23,853 bases of DNA from Saccoglossus kowalevskii (Eukaryota > Hemichordata > Enteropneusta > Harrimaniidae): the NCBI RefSeq assembly GCF_000003605.2, contig NW_003134362.1, forward strand, positions 77,943-101,795, read 5' to 3'. The notes below the pieces were generated by a model, which searched no databases, was not told the origin of the DNA, and saw only the letters and a list, made by a program, of their open reading frames with translations. Made by a program: the position numbers and the translations under genes. Positions 10,033 through 21,055 of this stretch are shown here, piece after piece; the stretch's first letter is position 1; each line of letters opens with the position of its first letter.

Positions 10033-10702
10033 NNNNNNNNNNNNNNNNNNNNNNNNNNNNNNNNNNNNNNNNNNNNNNNNNNNNNNNNNNNNNNNNNNNN
10101 NNNNNNNNNNNNNNNNNNNNNNNNNNNNNNNNNNNNNNNNNNNNNNNNNNNNNNNNNNNNNNNNNNNNNNNNNNNNNNNNNNNNNNNNNNNNNNNNNNNN
10201 NNNNNNNNNNNNNNNNNNNNNNNNNNNNNNNNNNNNNNNNNNNNNNNNNNNNNNNNNNNNNNNNNNNNNNNNNNNNNNNNNNNNNNNNNNNNNNNNNNNN
10301 NNNNNNNNNNNNNNNNNNNNNNNNNNNNNNNNNNNNNNNNNNNNNNNNNNNNNNNNNNNNNNNNNNNNNNNNNNNNNNNNNNNNNNNNNNNNNNNNNNNN
10401 NNNNNNNNNNNNNNNNNNNNNNNNNNNNNNNNNNNNNNNNNNNNNNNNNNNNNNNNNNNNNNNNNNNNNNNNNNNNNNNNNNNNNNNNNNNNNNNNNNNN
10501 NNNNNNNNNNNNNNNNNNNNNNNNNNNNNNNNNNNNNNNNNNNNNNNNNNNNNNNNNNNNNNNNNNNNNNNNNNNNNNNNNNNNNNNNNNNNNNNNNNNN
10601 NNNNNNNNNNNNNNNNNNNNNNNNNNNNNNNNNNNNNNNNNNNNNNNNNNNNNNNNNNNNNNNNNNNNNNNNNNNNNNNNNNNNNNNNNNNNNNNNNNNN
10701 NN
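10033..10702. other. Assembly gap (N run), flanked by an AT dinucleotide repeat
   Basis: There are 670 undetermined bases. The right edge begins with ATATATATATATA, so a dinucleotide repeat probably caused the break in the assembly. Apparent open frames that cross the gap have no meaning. Confidence 0.98.
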
Positions 10703-12777
10703 ATATATATATATAGTGTTTGCCCTCCTGCTCATTCCAGATCAGCAGCTGTGATATACATGGATGACTAAATGTTGGCACCATCCTTAACAAAGCTACG
10801 CGCGCAAAATGCATTGTATGTTAACAAGCTTGGTTATTTTCGTCTTTTTCTGAGTCATTCACCTCTTGTTATTGTCAACTTGTTCTTTGATGACCTTGTA
10901 ATGATGCCAAAGGATGATTCACAATACATTTTTAGAAAGCAAATTTTTATCAAGATGTGTGAGATTTCATGAAGTGCTGAAATCCTAACTTTGGTTATCA
11001 AAATATTGCAGAAAATCTTTCTTCTTGCAGCCCTAACCTTTCAACCTCTTTAACCTTTTTTGTCATTCTGATAAAACACATGATTGTTTCTCACGAAAGT
11101 GATGTCTGTTTATCTGCGATTCCGCTCATTATTGTAGGAAATGGTGCTTATATCGATTACAAACTCTGACATCACATTCTTCCTTAGATGTTTTCAGGCA
11201 ACAATTCACCAAATCAGTTAGGTGGTAAATAACCCCTTTCGTATCAAACTGAAAACACAATTGCCATTACAAATGCAGAATTGTTTTTCTCAAAACGCTT
11301 TTATCATAGCTATCTACGCACTATTTTAAATAGTATGCTGGTGATATAGGCTAAAAATAATTGTATATGGAATTGTTCTGTAAATAACTGGTTTTAAAAA
11401 AAATATTACGACAAAAGTTTCTAAATTTTGCTGATAGTAGCTCTATAATAGAACATTGTTCAATTTGAGCAATTTTTTTCAAATTATGAATAGGCTTATG
11501 TAGGAGGGGATACCGAGAAAGCATAGTGATCACACAATTTCCAAGCTACTGTTAAGTTATTTACTTTAGCTGGAATAAATTTTTAGCAGAGGACTTATTT
11601 AGTTTTTCGAAGTATAGAATAAAAAATGTATTTGATATTATTTTCACAGACTAATCCCTATAACAAAGATAAATTCTGAGCCAAAATGTATGCTTTTACA
11701 GTAATTGAAATTAACAAAATTTAAAGAAATTTTCTACACAAATAAACTCCTATTAAAATAATGCGATCACAAAGACTGCAGATCAATAAATCACTTTATT
11801 CGTTTAAAACTGGTGACCCATACAAACGTACTTGCAGTAAATTGGCATAGTAATTATTCAATTAGAAACACCACAAGCTTACATAAATTAGGTGCTTCAA
11901 TGGTCAAAATAAGTAAATATGGAACATTACTTAAATATTGCAAATTAAAAATTCATTGTTCATGTACAATATTGAAAGCAAGTTTTGTGTATGCAATCTT
12001 AACAAAAGTATAGGTGTACAAAGCCAGTCAGTATACATTTTTATTGGCATATTATAGATTTGTATCCAGGCAGTCCGTGATCATCGATCGATTGTTTAGG
12101 ATGAAGTTCTTAACTACCCTGGTAGTTATTGGGTCTTGTAACCAGACATTTTGGTTAATTTGTCTGTGCTATTGATATGTTAATTTTATTGATCAAATGG
12201 TCAAGTTTTAAAAATATGTAAATTAGATAGAAATAAAAAAATTAGATATCCTGTGTCATTTAGAAGTGAATTGGAATTATGCGAAGTCTGATTGGCACTT
12301 GTTGAACTTTCTGTGGTTGTTGTACGCTTTGATAATATAAAATGGAATACACTTTGTAATATTCCGAATAACAACATTTCATACAGAGATCAGATTCAAA
12401 ATGTTTGAAATTATACAGGACTGGAAAAGATATTTCAAAATGGCTACTTTTTCACCATTTATGGCAGATGGAGTTTGTTTCAAATAACTCTTACAAAATT
12501 GATTAATTATTCAATAAAACATTCAATTTAATGAACTAGTATACAAAACTAAAGTAGCAGCTTTGTGTCACATTCTGTATTTAGTAAGATCCTGCACGGT
12601 AGTGTGAGTGACAGAGTACTGGCAAGCTTGCTATTCTCCAAATGGAGCAAAGTCATATTGACGTGCACCATTGTATCAAGTAAATCTATGGGCTCTGAGC
12701 TGCTGTAGCACGCAGCTCGAGAAGCTGGTGAAAATAGCGCTAGGGGTAATATTACTGTGTGCCTCCCCACGGGAGAA

Positions 12778-12950
12778 TACTGTAAAAGGGTTAAATTTTC
12801 ACTGCGCTAAATTAAAACCTAGTGCTTTATGCTAAATTTTACATATTCACTATCTAAATGATAAAACCGTGAATTTGAAACCCACTGAATATGCCTGAAA
12901 TGGTAAATCAGCGAAATTTAAACCTCGTGAAAATTGGTTATTTTACAGAA
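12778..12950. mobile_element. Palindromic MITE, most diverged member of the TACTGTAAAA family
   Basis: The left end reads TACTGTAAAAGGGTTAAATT and the right end, inverted, reads TTCTGTAAAATAACCAATTT. Both continue into TTTTCAC. Internal GCGCTAAATT and CAGCGAAATTT blocks are also inverted copies. It looks like an older relative of the elements near 16.9, 19.1 and 19.8 kb. The ends are approximate. Confidence 0.5.
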
Positions 12951-13737
12951 GCTGGTTTTGGCATAGTGAATATGACTACGAACAATTTCAACAAGATTTC
13001 TAAAGATGAATAAGCAGTAAAATATCCTATCCATGCCTCCTTTCTTAGTAATGCACAAAAACAAAAATATTCAGGAGCTCCTTCAGATTTCTAACTTTAG
13101 TTTATCACTCATTTCCTTTCCAGCTTAAACCAGTATAAAATGGCAGACATCTACTTGCTAACTAGATGATTCTACTTTCATTGGCATGTGGGTGTAGTGT
13201 GATATCAGATACTTTGCAAGATGCTTTGACAGTATTTGTTGATATTATCTAGGCCAGATTTATCATTGTTTGACATTCATCTGCTACCCCAGAAATGTAA
13301 CCTATTGCAAGGGTCATCCACTATTTTTATATGCTGGAATAAAAATAACTTATTTTGAGAGCTAAGTTTGTTCCTAAGGCCGACAAATATAGTGGCCCAG
13401 ACACCAACACAATTTGAAAAGACAAAATTTACTATAAATCATTATGGAACAGATGTTTCAGAACTGTTGAAAGGATGGCATATAGAAATATACAGTAGCT
13501 AAGAACTATTTGGGGAGGGAGATTGCATTAGGCCTTCAACAATATTTAAAAAAAAATGCAGTTTCAGTGAAGGAAGATTTCGTCATCCCCAAGTGAAATA
13601 ATGGTGCATCCTTAACAATATAATGAATGATTTGTGTTTGGTCAAAAGTTCACATTATTAGATTACTTCTGTTGACTGTATATCATGTCGCGCGTTTGTT
13701 TTGGTAGTGTACCTACAAGGTTACTCTTCCCTTTCAG

Positions 13738-13799
13738 GGCTCAAAGTTCAGACTAAGATCATTGCCCGGAATCTGTTTTCAAAGTGTGACCTGAGAATG
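13738..13799 (+). CDS. Candidate exon 2 of the plus-strand secreted-protein gene
   Basis: The acceptor GTTACTCTTCCCTTTCAG is one of the best in the window. In phase 1, as the signal-peptide exon requires, the frame is open for 34 codons and encodes LKVQTKIIARNLFSKCDLRM before a possible donor, AATG|GTCAGT. That donor gives 62 bases in phase 1 to 0 and fits the next candidate at 17972. A later donor (AAAG|GTGTTA) is weaker. The joined N-terminus would be a signal peptide followed by Gly-Leu-Lys-Val. One cysteine is present and no family is recognised. Confidence 0.42.
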
Positions 13800-14296
13800 G
13801 TCAGTTTATCTGTGAATGTATTCTCTGATGAAAGGTGTTAATATATTTAATCTTAGACAGTGTAATTTTATTAATATCATAGTGGGGTTTTCAGCTGGAG
13901 TGAAGAATATTAAATTCTTCTAGATAACTTTGTATCATTCAGCAAGTTCATAATAAATAAAAGGACATACCATACTTGATCAATGAAGCCCTTCAGTGCG
14001 TGGGACTTCATAATACATCTCACTTTCTGTTTTAAATGATGTTGCACTGTCAAGTGATTTACCACGAAGTGTCAAAATGTATCCAAAACGATAAAAATAA
14101 ATTGCTATATTCTCAGATACTAAAAAACGCTTTTATTTTAGTTTTATGATACTTGTTAGGCAAAAAAAAAAATATCTCGTTGAATATTTCATTTAAATCT
14201 TTAAAACTGAGTATTGTCAAATTAAGTAAATTACTTGTACAGTATATTCTTAAAAGTTCACTCACCAATACATTAATGACCTGAAATAAACCACAG

Positions 14297-14592
14297 CACT
14301 TTGGCATCATAATATAGTCATTTTAAAGGATTATTGAATTGATATCATTGCGTAGTATTATAAATAAATTTATAGAATTTTATTGTACATTTCAGCAAAT
14401 TGAAGGTTAGGGTAATTATTCAAACCTTCCAAAGTATTTCTGTAGTGTCATTCCATGAAACTCTCCTCAGAACAGAAATTGAATGGGTTGCATTAGCTGT
14501 TTTAACTAAATATGAAAGCAAGGGAGTCGTCTCTTGCACAGGTGTCAGAAGGCCATAACGTGTCATTGTTTACAAACTAGCATCAACCCTGA
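14297..14592. repeat. Tandem duplication of 296 bp, copy 1 (intact)
   Basis: The unit starts CACTTTGGCATCATAATATA and is repeated directly at 14593. The copies differ at about four positions over about 293 bases, so the duplication is fairly recent. This copy holds a single GAAGGCC at 14548-14554 and is therefore the empty site for the transposon inserted in copy 2. A minus-strand open frame crossing its left edge has no other support. Confidence 0.9.
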
Positions 14593-15632
14593 CACTTTGG
14601 CATCATAATATAGTCATTTTAAAGGATTATTGAATTGATATCATTGCGTAGTATTATAAATAAATTTATAGAATTTTATTGTACATTTCAGCAAATTGAA
14701 GGTTAGGGTAATTATTCAAACCTTCCAAAGCATTTCTGTAGTGTCATTCCATGAAACTCTCCTCAGAACAGAAATTGAATGGGTTGCATTAGCTGTTTTA
14801 ACTGAATATGAAAGCAAGGGAGTCGTCTCTTGCACATGTGTCAGAAGGCCCATGGAACTATAAACCCCAGGAAGAACAACGAAACTAAGAGGATTAAAAA
14901 AACCTTTGTCTTAGTTTATCTTACAGTGCTTTCGCTTTTGTTTCCACGACATTAGTCATACTCCATGTTAGTTGCCGCCGATACGCCCGTTTCAACCGCT
15001 TTGCTGGAAACGGAAAACTTGAAAAAAAAATTTCATATCTGCGCAGTAAAATATTTCGTTCACTACGCATGCGCAAACAAGTCGGTCTGCAGGGTGACCT
15101 TCAGTGTACCGGAAATCATGCAACGGGTCGGAGTTTTAGCGAGTTTTCATAATTTTTAATGTCGTTTTTAGATTACTTCTTGTTTTTTTCAACCCTCGAA
15201 AAAATAAGGTTGCGAAAGTTTGCGAAACATGGGGTTTGGTGAGCTGTTTGTTGTTGAGATATCCCAACTAATTCCGTGTTTCCCTTCGATCGCCAGAAGT
15301 GGCAATGTGTTTTTTTTTCCCGTTGAATGTCAATCATTTATCAGTGTTTTTGTCTTGGCGCCATTGTTTTTTTATGCTATAACCGGAACAACTCGGTCAC
15401 GTGATCTCCCGGAGTCGTCCGATTGACTCCGAAAATGACCGATAGTCGGAGATAAACGTTCATTTGCGTAAATCGGCTTATTTTTTAATGCGACAAAATA
15501 AACAGTCAAAATAAACATTCGACATCGCGGCAACTATCATAGTTCAAAGAAAACGAAGTGGTTGTTCTTCCTGGGGTTTATAGTTCCATGGAAGGCCATA
15601 ACGTGTCATTGTTTACAAACGAGCATCAACCC
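14593..15632. repeat. Tandem duplication of 296 bp, copy 2 (split by a transposon)
   Basis: Copy 2 runs from 14593 to 14850 and resumes after the insertion, from about 15598 to 15632, ending at CATCAACCC. The substitutions relative to copy 1 are AAAGCATTT for AAAGTATTT, AACTGAATATG for AACTAAATATG, CACATGTG for CACAGGTG, and AAACGAGC for AAACTAGC. Confidence 0.9.
14851..15590. mobile_element. 740-bp non-autonomous DNA transposon with 30-bp TIRs and 7-bp TSD
   Basis: The element begins CATGGAACTATAAACCCC and ends with the exact inverse. The inverted repeats are perfect over 30 bases (14851-14880 and 15561-15590). GAAGGCC flanks it on both sides (14844-14850 and 15591-15597) and occurs once in the uninterrupted copy, which fixes the boundaries. 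No transposase is encoded; the internal frames of about 64-68 codons look like chance. The interior is richer in CpG than the flanks, with an NRF1-like site (15065-15075), a GTCACGTGAT E-box (15396-15405), two CCGGAA cores and a CGGAGTC/GACTCCG hairpin (15410-15431). A 7-8 bp duplication and ends starting CA with about 30-bp repeats recall P or hAT elements, but the superfamily is not assigned. Confidence 0.92.
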
Positions 15633-16825
15633 ATGAGCCTTTGTGTTTTAGCATGTGGTGTTATCGTCGCTTGGGACTTGCTTCTTGCGCATGTGCAGGT
15701 GACATCCCCTCTGCTTTAAATTATTTATGTAAGTGCATACAGTAATAGAGCAAATACTGTAGCAGTAATAGATAAATTTGTTCAAATGTGTCCATACTGA
15801 ACTTTGTTATATAAATACTGGAAACTCCTGTAAATGTACAATATTTCAGGTGTCAATTGCTAATCTCAAAGAGCTTTGAGTACACAATAAATATTGGAAT
15901 AAGATTTAATCGTAGATTACAGATCGCTTGACTATGGATGAATTTGTGTTTCAGGCAGCAGCTAGGAATGTTTGATTTGTGCCTTGATCTGTCCTGTAGT
16001 TTTATTGATGAACTAGGTCAATTGTTTTAGTTAGCAGTTTCATGTTTAATAGTAACACAAGTAAAAATTGAACAATTTTCAAATCCACATTTATGTATTT
16101 CAGTTTAGGCCAACATTAATGATGGTGTCATACAAAATGTAATAAAATAAGAAAGTTACTCCTTTAGTTGAAAGTTGTATTGAAAATTGTGTTTGATACT
16201 TAATGTACCAAAAAACTAATAGACCCAGTGCTTGATTTTCTACAGATTAGCTTAATTTTTAAGTAGACTTAGTATTACTGAATTCCATCATTATGATAGC
16301 TGATGGTCATTTTCAACATGCCACTAGAATTGGAGATGGTAGAAAAATTGTGAACAACCCCTCCCCCTCTAGTAAAACGCAAGGAATCTTTGGTAACAGT
16401 GAGCCCACCCCTCTTACTGATAAAAGCCCACACTTTGAAGAAAAAACATTTTGTTAACTGTTAATGAGGATTTCTTGTGATTTAGTGACCAAAATTTTGC
16501 TGACTAGCAAGTAATGCTGACCACATATCAAACCTCAAAATTATCTCTCTAAATCAAAAGCAATCTACATCAATCTGCTTCAGTAACTGACTTTTTGATC
16601 AATTGCATTCTCATTGGACTCTCCCATTATGACCTTTTCACTCGTATGCCTATATATGGCTTGCATATTTATAGATGAGGTCAGAGGTTATCGTTGTAAC
16701 ATTGTGTATTGATTGGTTATCTTAATCAGCATGCACTACTTTCCTCTTGTTGTTGAACACATTTGGCATGTGCTTCTACTTTAACCCTGACTGCTGGTTA
16801 TGATTTAAAGTCTCATCTTACCTAG

Positions 16826-16873
16826 CATTATCATCATCATCCTGTTGGTCATCAAAAAAGAACAAAATGGAAA
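16826..16873 (+). CDS. Weak candidate exon after an ATC-rich start
   Basis: The acceptor GTCTCATCTTACCTAG and the donor GGAAA|GTATGT enclose 48 bases. Phase 0 to 0 encodes HYHHHPVGHQKRTKWK, which would fit between the candidates at 13738 and 17972. Phase 2 to 2 instead encodes IIIIILLVIKKEQNGK, which resembles the end of a membrane span with a basic stop-transfer. The ATC simple repeat makes both readings suspect. Confidence 0.2.
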
Positions 16874-16900
16874 GTATGTAGGAGGAAAGGGATTTTTGCA

Positions 16901-17020
16901 TACTGTAAAATACTTTATTTTACCTGGAATTGATTTTTGCTGAAAATACTATTGGGTGTTTTATATGGGCGTTTCTTCAGCGAAAAGCAATTCCATGTAA
17001 AAATGAAGTATTTTACTGTA
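16901..17020. mobile_element. Palindromic MITE, about 120 bp
   Basis: Nearly the whole element is one inverted repeat. The left arm reads TACTGTAAAATACTTTATTT, the right arm inverted reads TACAGTAAAATACTTCATTT, and both continue into TGGAATTG and TTTTGCTGAA-like blocks, with arms of about 45 bases. TA at both ends fits a TA target duplication, as in Tc1/mariner-type MITEs. Confidence 0.8.
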
Positions 17021-17445
17021 AATCGTCTGTAAAAAGATGTTCATTCAAAATGGCAAAATAAGGGGAAAATGTGCAAAATGAAAAACAAAATTCTTGTAAA
17101 ATTAATGATTTACACTATCAGACTCACTAATATATGTATTAAATGGCTTATTTGCTGATTTGCTGCATGAAAAAAATTGCAAATAAAACCATATCTGTTC
17201 AGATTGTATTCAATGAATAGTCCTTGTACAGCATCTTAAAAGGGTGTCAATCAAACTTTCAATTCTTCACACCCTGTGAATACATTGTGAAATGTTTTAA
17301 TTTCAGTGAAAAATTTTGTGCTTTCATAACTACTTTCATATTTATTCTTTACTGTTCTAAACACATTGTGTGAAAACTAATCTACCTCGGCCAACAAACG
17401 ACGACATCCTTGCATGAGGGATGTTGGCCTCGGGGCTATCAAAGT

Positions 17446-17465
17446 GCATGCTGGGATATATAGTT
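17446..17465 (-). promoter_or_regulatory. ZNF143/SBF-like site
   Basis: Read on the minus strand the bases give AACTATATATCCCAGCATGC, close to the long ZNF143 (Staf) consensus ACTACAATTCCCAGCATGC. A GGCCAACA/TGTTGGCC inverted repeat (17393-17428), a YY1-like AGATGGCC just downstream and several CpG sit nearby. This may be an intronic promoter or enhancer, or a remnant of an element that carries such a site. Confidence 0.3.
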
Positions 17466-17971
17466 CTATTCTTAGATGGCCATTACTCAGTAATCGAGGC
17501 CATGACACATTATCCATGATGTCATTTTAATAATTATAAATAATTTAAAACTTGATATCTGAAACAGAGGTCTAATATTATATTGAAATCCTGGCTTTTG
17601 ACAATTGATAATGAAAGCTCATTTGATACAAAAGCTGTCTGGGATGATTCATTTTTGATACATTGTCAGTTTTGTATCAAACTCGTCTAATTCAGTGTTC
17701 CATAATCCCCCATAGGTTAATAATTTACCTGCCCAACATAGTAATATGTACTTGTAGGTTTTATGTAGTGTACAGCTACTTGTACATGTATGCACAGTTT
17801 AATTGCAAAAACTATAAAACGTACAGCTGCTTGTGAAGAAAAATTAAGAGCCGATCTAATCATGGTGTTTTTGCCATTTTATTGAATTGGGACATTCCAT
17901 ATAGTTCTTGTATTAGCGTCAATTACAGAGGTATGTCTATGATCAAAGTAAGTTTTAATTTACTTATCCAG

Positions 17972-18034
17972 TACTATCCTGGAGCAGAAACAAAAATTGA
18001 GAATCTGCTTTTCATCTTAGACAGTCATAATTTG
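17972..18034 (+). CDS. Candidate 63-bp exon of the plus-strand gene
   Basis: The acceptor TTTTAATTTACTTATCCAG and the donor AATTTG|GTAAGT are both close to consensus. Only phase 0 to 0 is open, and it encodes 21 codons including YPGAETKIENLLFILDSHN. The peptide has a balanced composition unlike the flanking AT-rich frames. Its phase matches the candidate exon ending at 13799. The family is not recognised. Strong signals on both sides make it the best plus-strand exon after the first. Confidence 0.45.
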
Positions 18035-19080
18035 GTAAGTCTTCCTAGTGCTGGAAATTCAGTAAACTTGACCTAGATCAGTTGATTTTACAGACCATTG
18101 ATTCACACAAGCAATTCCTGATATTTCTACTCTACCTGAGGTGAAAAATACCACGATTTCGAACTATACATGACAAATGTAGTAAATGAGTAAACAATGT
18201 AAAAAATTGCCCTCATAAAGCCACTGAAGGAAATCTAAATTAAATGGGTCAATTGGATGGGGTGCAGACTTAAACTGGAATGTCCTATTGTATAAATTGT
18301 ATAAATTATGTTGTGACCTCTATAATAAGCCCATTAATAATCCAAGTAACGTTCATTTATGGATTGATAATAGCAATGCATGAACAAAAAAAATCCATGT
18401 GTTTACACATTTTATATAGGGCAACAAGTGTGACTAATATACGCGGTAACATTATATCGTGTATCAGCTGCTGAATTATTAATACTATTTGTATATTGAA
18501 GTTAAATAATATTAAGGATAAATAGGTTGTTACAGATGCAAGGCATTTCTAATTACTTAAATGTATTGGTGTAGCACATTGTATACAACAGATTGCATGT
18601 GCTGCTGGTACGTGCTGCTGGGATAGTCGCTGGACTCGGTGACTGGCATATATGCATGTAAGCTTGTGTGTCAGTGCAACAGTCCAGATAATCCATGGCG
18701 ACAGGTGTAATCAACATCATGAATAACTGTTGGAATTCTGAGCTACATGTAAGCTTTCTCCTGGTTGTCATTATGACACAATAATTATTCAGTCACTAAT
18801 GACAGTAATTATTGAACAATCAAGGCCCTGGAACCTGTATACAAACTGCTGACAAGAGTATATTCCTTTGACCTCCTTTTGCGATCAGAGTTTATTCAAC
18901 TCTATTCATAAAATAAAGCCTGAATTGGAGTGACGCCCAATTCAGTTTCTTACACCTACTATAACAAGACTTGTATTGTGGAACAAGAAATGACCCCATT
19001 TGTAATAAAATTTCAAAGACTGACTGTAAAGGGTAGAGAACTCATAAATGCTATAATTCTGTAAAAACTGGGATCTATTA

Positions 19081-19229
19081 TACTGTAGAATACTTTATCT
19101 TCGCTTGGATTTTATTTTTGCTATTTTCGCCGAAGGGATGATTCCGTGAAAATAAAATCCATACAAAACGCCCTAAAAAAGCCTTTTCAGCGAAAATTAA
19201 TTCCAGCGAAAATAAAGTATTCCACAGTA
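19081..19229. mobile_element. Palindromic MITE, about 149 bp
   Basis: The left arm starts TACTGTAGAATACTTTATCT and the right arm, inverted, starts TACTGTGGAATACTTTATTT. Both continue into TTCGCT and TGGATTTTATTTTTGCT-like blocks. It is the same family as the elements at 16901 and 19761, with TA at both ends. A 62-codon frame crossing it is a chance product. Confidence 0.85.
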
Positions 19230-19760
19230 ATTTTTAACATGGACGCTGATTTACTTGTTCTTTACTACGTAGAGTACATGTCATACTGCAGTGTTTCTTG
19301 CATGGAAACATTGAGAATACAGTTTTTTCTGTAGTGTTAACCTTACTTTAAAATTCATAAAACCATAGTTACCCAATTAGAAGCACACCTACAATGGAAG
19401 CGCATGTAAACCATAAAAACTTGTTTACTGAATTATTGAAATTACATTTTACATAATCATCTCCTACTAATGGCACAAATACAGTAATTGGGTTTTATAA
19501 TACACTTAAGTTGCAAGATAATTTGGCCAATGTTCAATTTTCAGTGTCCATGAAATACATAAAGGATTTAATGTCATTTTTTTTAGTACTGCTCATCTGT
19601 TGAAGGTTTGAAAGGTCATTTGACATGGAGATGGCATGTTGGGAATGTTGTTACAAGAGACAATTAGATGTGCTTCATGCCATCCTGTTGAGTGGTGAAT
19701 AAATTCAAATCATTTAAAAAAAAATTTCAATCCATGAATTGGGTGACTATATGGCTTATA

Positions 19761-19852
19761 TACTGTAAAATACTTAACTTTAGCTGGATTTTATTTTCAC
19801 TGAATCAATCCTTTAGCGAAAATTGATCCTAAGCTAAAATTATTTTACAATA
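19761..19852. mobile_element. Palindromic MITE, about 92 bp, shortest copy
   Basis: The left arm starts TACTGTAAAATACTTAACTT and the right arm, inverted, starts TATTGTAAAATAATTTTAGC. The shared TTTAGCT and TTTTCGCT-like blocks mark it as the same family, with a shorter centre. Confidence 0.75.
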
Positions 19853-20955
19853 TTTATGTATTGACAAGAATTGTTAAATTTTACTGAACATGCATGTAGC
19901 GAAAAAACTAGTTTTAAAATTGCATTCCCACTGAGTATTATTTATAAAAAGCCGTAGTGACACCTATAAGCACAATCAGCACTGTTTTTACATTTCACCC
20001 ATTCTTGAAATCAACAAGGCCCTCTTAAATGATGAAAAACTTACCTTGAGTGATTAAAACAATGACAGTAGTTTGTTTTGGTGATTTAATTCAACATCTT
20101 TCAGTGCTGATTTGATTTGTGGCCCAACCAACTGATCAATGAGGTGTTGTGCATTTGATTTAGAGTTGGACTGCAACTTTGAAATTAAATACTTTTTGGC
20201 ACTGTTGAATTGGCTAAATGTGTTTCAATCACTGTTAAAATCTGTTGCTCAAAACCAAGGAGCTCATTGGCAGGTTTTATTTCCAACTTGTTTCTAAAAT
20301 CAGCAAGACCTTAATAATTTTTCTAGGCATTCTTAGTAATGATACACCCGTGACCATGATGGGGAATCCTATCACAACATTGCAAGATAATACTAGCATT
20401 ATGGCCCTTACAAAACATAATTGCACTAGACGTTAGAAACCATGCTATAAATAGGAATTGAATGTCCTTCAGACAGTTGTATGTCAGTTGAAGATTTCAC
20501 AATTAGTTGGCAATTTCATAGAAAATCATAGCATGAAAATAAGCTTGTCAACCAAAGCCCATTTCTAGATTATAGGTCTCGCAGGACTTAAACCTGTCAG
20601 TTCCAATTTCAAATTAAATCACTCGATGCAGTTACCCTTATACCCAAAATAGGAATAAACAGATAACTAAAGAGATAATTTTTCACTTCACAAGCTTTTA
20701 AGTTCTGAGGTTTTTGTATCATTCTGGTGAGTGGAAAAATTGTGGATTTATTTACATAGATTTTGATTACGAGACAGTTGTATTAATACAACTTGGCTTA
20801 AAGTTGAAATCAAAATTATCCAAAATCAAATTTACACATATCAGTTGGCATATTTTAATATTACATGCAATTAGTGGCTCAACAATAAATTTCTATTAAC
20901 TATTTATGTTTGCCTTGACAGTAGATTCTGTATCCATCAAATGACAAGCAGTGAA

Positions 20956-21055
20956 TGGTGGGGTATCAGTGGGTATTTCTAATAAAAGCATTTATTGCAA
21001 TGCATGGTGAGGTATAAGTAGGTGTTTCGTAATAGAGGCCGCTTATTGCAAAGCA
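20956..21055. repeat. Diverged tandem repeat, two units of 49 and 51 bp
   Basis: Unit 1 (20956-21004) starts TGGTGGGGTATCAGTGGGTA and ends TTATTGCAATGCA. Unit 2 (21005-21055) starts TGGTGAGGTATAAGTAGGTG and ends TTATTGCAAAGCA. The units differ by substitutions and two extra bases in unit 2. Confidence 0.75.

Larger units (their letters stand above)
6201..13737 (+). other. Long first intron of the plus-strand gene (inferred)
   Basis: This stretch is AT-rich with stops in all frames. It holds a 16-base poly-C tract (8054-8069), a 17-bp tandem duplication near 8671-8704, the assembly gap and one palindromic element near 12.8 kb. Isolated acceptors occur at 7033, 7200, 8412, 10734 and 11031. The reading frames after them end in stops without a usable donor, so no exon was called. 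A 24-base exon at 7177-7200 (phase 1 to 1) is formally possible. Confidence 0.4.

Noticed and set aside
10703-10771. Short frame ending AAVIYMDD next to the gap, recalling the reverse transcriptase YMDD motif
   Set aside because: A stop follows directly, the upstream residues come from an AT dinucleotide repeat, and no other reverse transcriptase motif is near. It looks like chance.
9987-10814. Three long open frames of 242 to 275 codons across the centre
   Set aside because: They consist almost wholly of undetermined bases in the assembly gap.
10772-10972. Plus-strand open frame of 66 codons right of the gap
   Set aside because: The AG upstream at 10734 leads into stops in the fitting phase, and the only donor near the end (GTGAGA) is weak.
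12549-12770. Minus-strand open frame of 73 codons
   Set aside because: No acceptor or donor of good quality bounds it and the peptide matches nothing known. A transcript would change this view.
14965-15426. Two open frames inside the 740-bp transposon
   Set aside because: Neither shows transposase motifs, and the CpG-rich interior lengthens chance frames. A non-autonomous element is the simpler reading.
20326-20436. Open frame of 35 codons after a good acceptor, with several N-glycosylation-like sites
   Set aside because: It enters in phase 1 while the preceding candidate exon ends in phase 0, it runs to a stop without a donor, and no clear polyadenylation signal follows.
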